Notes under the pieces: model-generated
Told to the model about the DNA's origin: nothing
Seen by the model: the letters and a program-made list of their open reading frames with translations, nothing else
Database searches by the model: none
Position numbers and translations under genes: made by a program
Source of the DNA: an archaeon
GTDB lineage: Archaea; Nanobdellota; Nanobdellia; SCGC-AAA011-G17; GW2011-AR17
NCBI GenBank assembly: GCA_018656555.1
Contig: JABHZQ010000002.1
Span: 1-63,944 of the forward strand
Length of the DNA: 63,944 bases
Direction: 5' to 3'
Shown here: in pieces, positions 23,351-31,700 of the stretch
Layout: every line of letters starts with the position of its first letter
How positions within the stretch are numbered: the first letter of the stretch is position 1

Positions 23351-24675
23351 TCATTAGCTGCATCAAAAATAGATCTTAAAAAAGCATATTCTATGCCTTT
23401 ATCTGGATGACCCACTGCAAACCTAACAACTTCTCTCTCAGTTGTTCTAGCTTTAAACAAATCATGTCTCTGCCCAGGATCAGTATTAGCCATAAAATCC
23501 TGTTCAAAAGTTCTTCCTTGTAGTTCAACACATTTCCAAGCTAACCATTGTTTTATTTGATCTTGAGTAATTCCACCCAAATATTCAAATAACTCTCTAT
23601 TCAACTTACCCCTAAAATGAACTCCCTGGTAACCTGAACTTTTAGGTTTATCAAAAAAATTCTTTACATCTCTTCTATTTAAATTCCAATGAGATAAATG
23701 CAAAGCAAAGTCATATACAAATCTTCCAACATCTCCATCCCTAGGAAACAAAACTCTAATTCCCAAATGATCCCATAATCTCTTCTTTCTATTAATATAT
23801 TTAGTTAAAAAATATTTATCAGGGACATTTCTTTTTAATCTACTCTCAAAAACAACATCTGGAGCATATCTTCTAACAATTCTACTTTTCAATTTCCCTA
23901 ATCTCTCCTCCCTCTTTAATGGCCTATTAGTAACTTTTCTCCTAAGCAAAACTTCCAAAGGAATATCTTCATTTAAGGCATGCATGTAAGTAGGAAAAAT
24001 GTGAGTATCAGATAAAGCCCAATCTAATTCTGATCTCTTAACTCTAACACCTAAATCACGAGTTAAACCTTCCAAATCAGGTTTAATTCTATAAACTAAA
24101 GTTAAATGTGAAACTTCCCTAACCAAACTAGAACCTGTATGACAATAAGGACATTTTACTTCTCCTTTATTCTCCATAACATCCATTACTGAAAAAAACG
24201 TACCCTCGTTCTGATTTTGAGGCAAATACAAAAGAGATCCATGATTTTCTCCCACAACATAATCACCCTCAGGCACAACAAAAACAGCAATCTCTTTAGG
24301 ATGAATCATCTCTCCTCGACTCCCATGAAGTTTCTCTCTAGACTTACTTCTCCTTTCACCCTTTTTAAGTTCAATTCTTGGCTTATTATGTGCAGGATGA
24401 TTACAAACATAAGTATGCTTTTCCAATTCTACTCGATAATACTGACCAGGTAAAAATCCAAACATTGACAAATAATCCCATATCACAGAATCCATCAAAG
24501 CACCAATAACTTTTTCACCAGTTTCAAAAGTTTCTCTTGTGTCTGCAATCGCTTCAAGAATATCTGCATTTAAAAAAGAACCATTATCCCACATACTAGT
24601 AAAATCAATTGGCCAGATATCTCTATATACTCGACCATATTTTGCAGCAGTATCAAATGCTTTTTTATATAACAT
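23335..24675 (-). CDS. RelA/SpoT-like nucleotidyltransferase-domain protein with Zn-binding N-terminal region
   Basis: A 446-residue soluble protein. The C-terminal half matches the order of RelA/SpoT synthetase motifs: a basic NRKKRLWDHLGIRVLF segment (residues ~293-308, like the D-x-x-G/D-x-R strand), KPKSSGYQGVHF (~344-355, like KPKPNGYQSLH) and CVELQGRTFEQDF (~381-393, like VEIQIRTxxMH). The N-terminal half has CNHPAH (~92) and CPYCH (~176), a potential zinc site, and a ~110-residue unknown region. Archaeal RSH proteins are rare. Whether it makes (p)ppGpp or pyrophosphorylates another acceptor cannot be judged; the replaced Ile in ELQGRT is unusual. Confidence 0.6.
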   Translation of the reverse strand: MLYKKAFDTAAKYGRVYRDIWPIDFTSMWDNGSFLNADILEAIADTRETFETGEKVIGALMDSVIWDYLSMFGFLPGQYYRVELEKHTYVCNHPAHNKPRIELKKGERRSKSREKLHGSRGEMIHPKEIAVFVVPEGDYVVGENHGSLLYLPQNQNEGTFFSVMDVMENKGEVKCPYCHTGSSLVREVSHLTLVYRIKPDLEGLTRDLGVRVKRSELDWALSDTHIFPTYMHALNEDIPLEVLLRRKVTNRPLKREERLGKLKSRIVRRYAPDVVFESRLKRNVPDKYFLTKYINRKKRLWDHLGIRVLFPRDGDVGRFVYDFALHLSHWNLNRRDVKNFFDKPKSSGYQGVHFRGKLNRELFEYLGGITQDQIKQWLAWKCVELQGRTFEQDFMANTDPGQRHDLFKARTTEREVVRFAVGHPDKGIEYAFLRSIFDAANDHSSS

Positions 24676-24767
24676 CTCATTAAAAGGCAGTTAATCAATA
24701 TTTTATAAGAGTTTCCTTTAGAAAACTATTTAAATAAAAATAACCCCTAAAATAACTAGGTGATAAT

Positions 24768-24947
24768 ATGGCTTCAATTGAAATGCAAATACTTTTTATT
24801 TCTTACGTAACACTAGCAGCTGTAGTAGCAATGATCTATAGTATGCGAAGAATCTATAGGCTTGAAGGAAAAATAGTAAAAATGGAAAGAGCTCTTTTAG
24901 GAAGAGTTAAAAAAACAACTAAAAAGAAAGTTAAGAAGAAAAGATAA
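24768..24947 (+). CDS. Small membrane protein with Lys-rich tail
   Basis: A 59-residue protein too short for most gene callers. One transmembrane segment (ILFISYVTLAAVVAMIYSM, residues ~8-26), then RRIYRLEGKIVKMERALLG, an amphipathic helix, and a tail of KKTTKKKVKKK that may contact nucleic acid or acidic lipid. Shine-Dalgarno aggtgat sits 5 bases before the ATG and a TATA box (aactatttaaat, ~24723-24734) further upstream. Its stop abuts the convergent apt gene without overlap. Coding support: RBS, promoter and sensible topology. Confidence 0.65.
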   Translation: MASIEMQILFISYVTLAAVVAMIYSMRRIYRLEGKIVKMERALLGRVKKTTKKKVKKKR

Positions 24948-25478
24948 TTAATCGCCTTCAAAATCAACTAAAGAGAAGATATCATATCCCTTATTCTTTA
25001 GTTTCTCTGTACCTTTTAATTCTGGTAAATCCACCAAAAAAGCACATTCAACAATCTTACCACCAAGATTTTCAATAAGCTGACAAGCAGCCAAACAAGT
25101 ACCTCCAGTAGCTATAAGGTCGTCGATCACCAATACATTCTCCCCAGGACTAATGGCATCAGTATGTACCTCTACTGTATCAGTTCCATATTCTAAATCA
25201 TATGTAACTGAAGTCTTGTCCCCAGGTAATTTCCCTTTCTTTCTTATTGGCACAAAGCCAACTCCTAACAAATATGCTAATGCTCCCCCAAAAATAAACC
25301 CTCTAGACTCAATTCCAACAATCTTATCAATTTTCCTACCTTTATATCTAATCATAAAGTAATCCATTGTTTTCTTAAAAGCTTTAGGAGTATTAAGTAA
25401 AGTAGTAATATCTCTAAACATAATTCCTTCTTTAGGAAAATCGGGTATTGTTCTAATACTCTTCCTTATCTCTTCCAT
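24948..25478 (-). CDS. apt: Adenine phosphoribosyltransferase
   Basis: Salvages adenine with PRPP to AMP. About 176 residues from the ATG at 25478 (MEEIRKSIRTIPDFP), chosen because it matches the family start and a TATA box (tttataaat, ~25500-25508) lies ~26 bases upstream. The family signature FPKEGIMFRDIT (~14-25), GIESRGFIFGGALAYLLGVGFVPIRKKGKLP (in parts, ~55-85) and the PRPP loop VLVIDDLIATGGT (~119-131) are all present. Lies near AMP phosphorylase, which uses its product. Confidence 0.95.
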   Translation of the reverse strand: MEEIRKSIRTIPDFPKEGIMFRDITTLLNTPKAFKKTMDYFMIRYKGRKIDKIVGIESRGFIFGGALAYLLGVGFVPIRKKGKLPGDKTSVTYDLEYGTDTVEVHTDAISPGENVLVIDDLIATGGTCLAACQLIENLGGKIVECAFLVDLPELKGTEKLKNKGYDIFSLVDFEGD

Positions 25479-25581
25479 AAAACTACTATTATTGATTCTT
25501 TTTATAAATACAATTGTAATTAAGAAATTGTTAAGGAACAATGCTATTGAAATTTGGGTTAAGAAAACTATGGTTTAAAAT

Positions 25582-26160
25582 TTAATTCCCCAAAACAGCA
25601 ACCCAAGAAACTGCATAATTTTCAATCCAACGCACTTCTCGATCAAAACTAAAACCTTGAGATACATCTGGATAAAGATAATCTCTCAAACTAACATTTA
25701 AATCCCAAACTCCACAAGTATGCTGCATTAATTCTCCATTTCTTACAGGAATATCAAGATCATAAAGATCTCTAACACCTACTGCCCCATCCCCCGTAGC
25801 ATAATTAGCATTACTTCCATGACCTATAAGTACAATATTTTGGTACTTTGGATCCTCAAAAGAATCCAAAACTTGAGCTCTTGTTGCATTACTATACCAA
25901 TCAACATGTCGCCCCCTTAAATTCTGTCTTAAAACCACTGGAGGATACATAAAAAAATCTACTATACCTCCTGAAAAAAATCCATCATCATTATCTGGAT
26001 TATAATCATTTGAAAGAACAATAGTATTTTCTCCAGAATCAATTTTCCCATTAAAATGAGAAAGTATTGGATGTAAAGCAGTATTTAAAGTCAAAAATGA
26101 AGCTACAGCTATACCTGTCCATTTCATAAGCGTTAATTCCCAATCTTGAAAAACTGCCAT
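25582..26160 (-). CDS. Hypothetical exported or anchored protein with GHGS/HTCG motifs
   Basis: A 192-residue lysine-poor protein. A hydrophobic segment near residues 15-32 (GIAVASFLTLNTALHPIL) may anchor it. A strand ending NIVLIGHGSNAN (~105-116) is followed by an acidic GDGAVGVRDLYDLD region and MQHTCGVWDLN (~143-153). The His-Gly ... Cys arrangement is reminiscent of caspase/CHAT-clan peptidases, but the spacing and lack of other motifs make that tentative. The ATG at 26160 follows a TATA box (atatttataaat in plus sense, ~26179-26190). Orphan located between apt and AMP phosphorylase. Confidence 0.5.
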   Translation of the reverse strand: MAVFQDWELTLMKWTGIAVASFLTLNTALHPILSHFNGKIDSGENTIVLSNDYNPDNDDGFFSGGIVDFFMYPPVVLRQNLRGRHVDWYSNATRAQVLDSFEDPKYQNIVLIGHGSNANYATGDGAVGVRDLYDLDIPVRNGELMQHTCGVWDLNVSLRDYLYPDVSQGFSFDREVRWIENYAVSWVAVLGN

Positions 26161-26215
26161 AAGTTTTTTTCAAAAAAACATATTTATAAATCTTTCTATT
26201 TGTTACTACTAAGAA

Positions 26216-27685
26216 TTAGTAAATTATAGGTTTTATTGTCCTTAAATATTTTATAGCTGTTTCAAGCTTTGTTTTATTCTTTGCATATATAGTAAATAGT
26301 ATATTCCCCTTTTTCACAATATTTCTTTTCTTAAACCTTAAATAAATACCAGATTCCTTATCTTCTGGACTTCCAGAAAATCTAGCAACCTTTGCAAGCT
26401 CCTTATTATGTACCTCTTTAATAATTCCATTTTTAGTAGCTTTATATTCATACAACAGTTTAGCCATTGGAATTAAAGGCCTCTTCCTTCCACCCTGTTC
26501 AACAATAATTGCTCTAAACTTCTCATAAGCCTTCCCTGAATCTAATACTTCAACAACTTTTTTCTTAGCATTAAACACTCCAACCATTTTCAATAATTCA
26601 CTAGCTAAAAATATACTCTTCTCTCTAAAATCAACCGGTCCCTCTCCTTTCAAAACAGAAATAACATCTCTAGCTTCCAAAGCCGGACCAATTCCATTAC
26701 CCACTGGTTGAGTTCCATCAGTCAACACAACTCTAACTTTTACTTTCAACATCTTTGCAATCTTAACAAACATCTTTCTCAACTTCAGAGCATCTCGTTT
26801 ATGCCTAATCTTAGAACCCCTTCCCCAAGGAATATCAATCAAAATATGTGTAGCACCAACAGCCTTTTTCTTTGCCATTATACTTGCCAACAACATTCCA
26901 GTAGGATCAATACTTAATGGATGTCTTATCTTAATCAACTTATCATCTGCAGCAGCCAAATTAACACCTCCACCCCAAACAATACAACCATTTGTCTTCT
27001 TAATCACTTTCTTAACCTTCTTCACAGAAAGATTTACAGGAGCTAAAACCTCCATTGTATCTGCAGTTCCAGAAGGAGAAGTAATACTTCTAGAAGAAGT
27101 CTTAGCAATCTTATAACCTAAAGCAGCTATAATCGGAACAACAACCATTGTAGTTCTATTTCCAGGAACTCCACCAATACAATGCTTATCCAAAATAATC
27201 CTAGATTTTAATTTCAAAGTCTCACCATTCTTAACAATAGCATCAGTCAAAGCAGCAGCTTCCTTCAAATTCAAACCTTGAGTATAACATCCAGAAATAA
27301 AATAAGTTAACTCAACATCAGAAAACTCATCATGAACAATATCCTTAACTAACTCATTCATCTCACACCAAGTCAAATCCCCACCTTCCAACTTCCTCTT
27401 AATATAATCTAAAGATCTAGGTTTATCTGCAATATCCACTTCAACACTAGAACCTTTTTTTAGTTTAATTTTATCAAATGCTTCTTCAAAAAAACCAATC
27501 TCTCCTTTTTTTACACCCTTAGAAGAAATATTAACAACACAAATAACCTCTTTATTCAATTTTAATCTTTTAATAGAAACTCTATCTCCAGGTCTTAAGT
27601 CTAATACTTGTGCATCTAGTTCATTCAGAACAGCAACAAAAACTCCACCAGCAGATAAACCAACCTCTTTTACCTTTAACTTCAT
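26216..27685 (-). CDS. deoA: AMP phosphorylase
   Basis: Archaeal thymidine phosphorylase homologue that converts AMP plus phosphate to adenine and ribose-1,5-bisphosphate. 489 residues, near the ~500 of the family, with the archaeal N-terminal extension (~85 residues, GDRVSIKRLK). Phosphate-binding KHCIGGVPGNRTTM (~167-180), AKTSSRSITSPSGTADTMEVL (in part, ~198-218) and GVNLAAADDKLIKIRHPLS (~248-266). In archaea this enzyme feeds the ribulose-1,5-bisphosphate isomerase and type III RuBisCO nucleotide-salvage route; neither of those is in the window. Adenine released could be recycled by the nearby Apt. Confidence 0.93.
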   Translation of the reverse strand: MKLKVKEVGLSAGGVFVAVLNELDAQVLDLRPGDRVSIKRLKLNKEVICVVNISSKGVKKGEIGFFEEAFDKIKLKKGSSVEVDIADKPRSLDYIKRKLEGGDLTWCEMNELVKDIVHDEFSDVELTYFISGCYTQGLNLKEAAALTDAIVKNGETLKLKSRIILDKHCIGGVPGNRTTMVVVPIIAALGYKIAKTSSRSITSPSGTADTMEVLAPVNLSVKKVKKVIKKTNGCIVWGGGVNLAAADDKLIKIRHPLSIDPTGMLLASIMAKKKAVGATHILIDIPWGRGSKIRHKRDALKLRKMFVKIAKMLKVKVRVVLTDGTQPVGNGIGPALEARDVISVLKGEGPVDFREKSIFLASELLKMVGVFNAKKKVVEVLDSGKAYEKFRAIIVEQGGRKRPLIPMAKLLYEYKATKNGIIKEVHNKELAKVARFSGSPEDKESGIYLRFKKRNIVKKGNILFTIYAKNKTKLETAIKYLRTIKPIIY

Positions 27686-27724
27686 ATTAACTCTAATATG
27701 TTAATTATTAATATATGTTTTGTT

Positions 27725-28726
27725 TCACTTAATTCCTTCTTTGATATAAATATCAACAACCAAAATCAACAATACCAAAATCACAGGTCCTAAAATTAAA
27801 CCTGTCAATCCAAACAAACCTAACCCACCCAATACTCCCAACAAAATAACAATTGGATGTATATGTCCCTTATATCCTAAAACTTTTGGTTTTACAATCA
27901 TATCTAAAAATATAGTAAGTATAATCAATCCAAATAAAGTAATTGCGATACCCATAACTGTATCACCCTGTAAAAATTTAATAGCTGCCATAGGTAACCA
28001 AACTATCAAAGGACCTACTGCAGGTAATAGGGCTACTACAGCAACAATAGAACCCCATAATACTGGTGAAGGTATTCCTAATAACCAAAAACCCAAGATA
28101 GCTACCAAACCTTCAACAAGAGAAATAACAATCTCTCCATAAACCAAAGAATTGATTGTAGATTCTACCTTAGTAAATACTCTATGTTTATGTGAATCTT
28201 CAATAGGTAATGATTTCTTAAAAGTATCAACAATATTCCTTCCTTCCCTAAAAACAAAAAACAAAACAAACAACATAATAACAACACTAACAATCTTCTG
28301 GGGTAAACTCAAAACAAAACTAGAAGCTTCTAAAAATAAGTATTCGGTGCCTTGTTCAAGAATAGAAGCTATTTTTTCTTCCATACCAACTGTTAGTTCA
28401 ATATTTAGACTACTTGCAAAAAAAGAAGACATATCTGTTATCTGAAAACTACTATACCAGCCAATAACTTCAGTTAACAACATATTAAAAAATAATAACA
28501 AAGGAACAAAAATAATTATTAATAATAAAAATACCATAATCAAAGCAGAAAGATTAGGTCTCTTTAACCAAGAATTTAGTTTTCTATATATTGGATAAAA
28601 AATATAACCTAAAACTAAACTAGTAAGTATAGCACCAATAAAAGGTCTAACAATTAAAAAAGATCCAATTAGTAAAAGTATAAATATAGCAAACAAAAAA
28701 TACTTAGAATGCTTCTTTAATTTCAT
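27725..28726 (-). CDS. AI-2E/UPF0118 family permease
   Basis: A 333-residue integral membrane protein with about eight helices. Two N-terminal helices (YFLFAIFILLLIGSFLIV, ILTSLVLGYIFYPIYRKL), a long loop with amphipathic helices, then TLF/ALLPAVGPLIVWLP (~230-245, the family's conserved P-x-x-G region) and a paired C-terminal bundle GVLGGLGLFGLTGLILGPVILVLL (in part). The family exports autoinducer-2 in E. coli, or exchanges Na+/Li+ for H+ in some members; substrate here is unknown. Confidence 0.9.
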   Translation of the reverse strand: MKLKKHSKYFLFAIFILLLIGSFLIVRPFIGAILTSLVLGYIFYPIYRKLNSWLKRPNLSALIMVFLLLIIIFVPLLLFFNMLLTEVIGWYSSFQITDMSSFFASSLNIELTVGMEEKIASILEQGTEYLFLEASSFVLSLPQKIVSVVIMLFVLFFVFREGRNIVDTFKKSLPIEDSHKHRVFTKVESTINSLVYGEIVISLVEGLVAILGFWLLGIPSPVLWGSIVAVVALLPAVGPLIVWLPMAAIKFLQGDTVMGIAITLFGLIILTIFLDMIVKPKVLGYKGHIHPIVILLGVLGGLGLFGLTGLILGPVILVLLILVVDIYIKEGIK

Positions 28727-28764
28727 ATTTAACTAATTATTATGTAGATATATAAAATTATCGC

Positions 28765-31700
28765 TTACAAGAAACTAAAAACTAATTCATAAATCATAAA
28801 AGGTGCACCCAAAACAGTCATTTTCAATACAGGAATGAAAATATATCTAAGGTAATAGTTTCCGCTTAATCTATTAAACATGGGAGTAACATCATCCACC
28901 AACCCTCTAAAAAATGGAACTTCTTCTTCCCACTCTTCTTCTTCCACAACTACCTCTGTCTCTACCTCTTCTTCCTCTTCCTCATCTAGATCCTCTTCCA
29001 CAACTTCTTCTTCCTCTTCAACCTCTTCAACCTCTTCCTCATCATCATTGTTATAACTTACTGATCCACTTGGAAACTGTGCAACTTCCTCTGTAACTGC
29101 AGGTATTGCAACTATTGTTAGAGTTCTATTCTCACTCCAAGCACTCCAAGAAGTGCCATCATAAACTCTAACAGAAACATTCCAAATTGAAGCAGCAGTT
29201 AGATTACCCGAAGTAATTGAAGTAAAATTAGTATGATTCAAAACTCCATTCTTTGTCCATCTTGTCTCATTCATAGTCTGAGAATGACCATCTGCATCAC
29301 TAAAAATCCAACTCACATATAATGTTCCATTTGTATAATTACTTGCAGAACTTGAATTCAAAGTTAGATTACCAACAACAGGTAAACTATTTCCAATAAC
29401 CATTGAAACATTATTACTCCAAGCACTCCACACAGTTCCATCATAAGTTCTTACAGAAATATTCCATACTTCATTATAAGATAGATTACCTGAATCCACA
29501 GAAGTTATATTTGTAAAGTTTAACACTCCATCCTTAAACCACTTTGTTTCATTCATAGATTGTGAATCTGAATCTATGGGGTCACTATAAATCCAAGAAG
29601 AACTCAAGGTTCCATTAGTAAAGTTACTAGATGAACTTGAAGTTATATTTAGTAAAGTTACTAGTGCTGGAAAATTTACCAAAGTAACACTTGCATTATC
29701 ACTCCAAGCACTCCACACAGTTCCATCATGAACTCTTACACTAAAGTTCCAGACTTCACCTTTAGTTAAATTAGCTTCTTCAATTGAAGTGAAATTAGCA
29801 AAAGTAATATTCTCCACCCCATCTGCCCACCATTTAGTTTGATTAGTTAAAGGATCTGCATCAGTATCTGTTTGAGCCCAAGCTCCAACCAAAGTTCCAT
29901 TAGAATAGTTTAAACTTGAACTTGAAGTAACATTAGCACTATCAACTGTAGGTGCAGCATTAGCAACATCATAAGCAAATGTAATATTATTCATCTCAAA
30001 ATCATTATTACTATTAGAATCCAAAACCTCAATTAAAAATTGAATATACCGATTATTTGTAAGACTCAAGTCTCCAGGTTTGAAAACAGTTTGTTCCCAA
30101 GGTTCAACATCACAAGCAGCATCATCACAAGTTTTCAAACTAATATTAAAATCTACAGCCCCTCTTGCATAGTGGGCAGCAACTTCATTAGCAGTCAAAC
30201 TTCTATTATATATAGCCAAATCATCCATATAACCAGTATAATATTTACCTACACTCAGATTATAATAATCCACAGGTATACCATTAACTGCAGCACTCTC
30301 TCTCAACACACCATTAACATACAAACTTTGAGTAGCTCCATCATAAGTCATTGCAATATGATTCCAGTCTTTGTTAGTTAAAGAAGTTGAAAGATAACTA
30401 TCATTCAAAACACTATATGCCTTAGATTGAGTAGCATCAATACCATAAGAACCAGGTTTTACAAAACCCCTATCTACTAAAACCTTAAAAGATGCTACAA
30501 AACCATCATTCCCTGTAGCTTTGTGAGATGCAACAATTACTCCTCTCTCTCCCACAGCAACATCAATCTCATCGTGATTATCAGTAGCCGCAGTTAAATA
30601 ATAATTATTTAAATACCTAATAGAACCAGTTTCAGAAATTTGAAAAGTCTCAGCTTCCTTATGATTAAATCCAGTTGTAGTAGCATAAACAATAACATAA
30701 TAATCATCAACTATTCTTTTTATCTTAGGGTATTCTCCAGTGTTAGTATCAAACTCATAAACATCAGTTCCAGAAACAGAACCATTATCCCAAAAAGATA
30801 AAGTCATTAACTGTCCATCATTTGCCTCATCATGATAAACAATCGCCACATGTTTATCACTAAGTTTAACAGAATCAATATTTTCAGCTTCTTCCATATC
30901 AAACTCATAACTTGCAATAGTAGACTGAGTTATTGTACCATTATCTAAAATCTCTAAAGTTTTTACCCACCCATCCAAATTTGTATCTCTATAAAAAACT
31001 CCATAATAATTATCAATAATATGGGAAATAGTATTTGCATTACTAATAGTTATATCAAACTCATAGGAATTAATAAATGTGCTACCTACACTTCCATTCT
31101 TTTGTATCTCTAAAGTTTTTACAAATCCATCAGTTCCATCTCCGGAATAAGCAATAGCATAAATGTCTCCCTCCACTTGGACATAATCAATTTGAGCATT
31201 AGCCAAACTATCTCCTATATCAAGACTATCTATCTGATTAATAGTTCCATTATCCAAAACTTGATGAGTTTGAAGCCAACCATCAGAACCACTCATCCTA
31301 GTAAACTCTGTAACTACAACCTCATCACTTACCTTAAATACCATCTTACTCTCAGAATTATAAGTTCCTCCAGTTAAAGTATCTTCATCAAGCAAGGATC
31401 CAATTGAAGCATTATCCTGGACTTGAAAAGAACTTAATTTCACTTGTTCATTAGGACTCTCATGCAAAACAACAAACAAATTATTTCTCATATGTTCAAT
31501 CCTTGGATCTTTAACATCATTATTTGCAGTAAACTCCCAATTCTCACCCTTTGCATCAGCAGCATAAGCCCTTTCATTAAAACCAAAAGTTGAAACATAT
31601 CCATCACCCCCCTCACCTTGATAAGCCAAATAATAAATACCATCAAAATAATAAATTTCTTGATCAGAACCAGCAGTAATATCATACTCATAAAGTTCTT

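Noticed and set aside
26216-27685. Thymidine phosphorylase
   Set aside because: The N-terminal extension and length fit archaeal AMP phosphorylase, the usual function of archaeal DeoA homologues; thymidine activity is less likely.
28920-29050. Simple CTT/CTC-rich repeat resembling a repeat array
   Set aside because: It is the coding sequence of the acidic Glu/Asp tract of the giant surface protein; spacing is irregular and no spacers exist, so no CRISPR.
30040-30381. Plus-strand open frames inside the giant surface genes (also near 31177, 31618, 33282)
   Set aside because: They are antisense shadows of the surface-protein codons, with Ile/Ser/Thr/Asn-rich low-complexity translations and no ribosome binding site or promoter.
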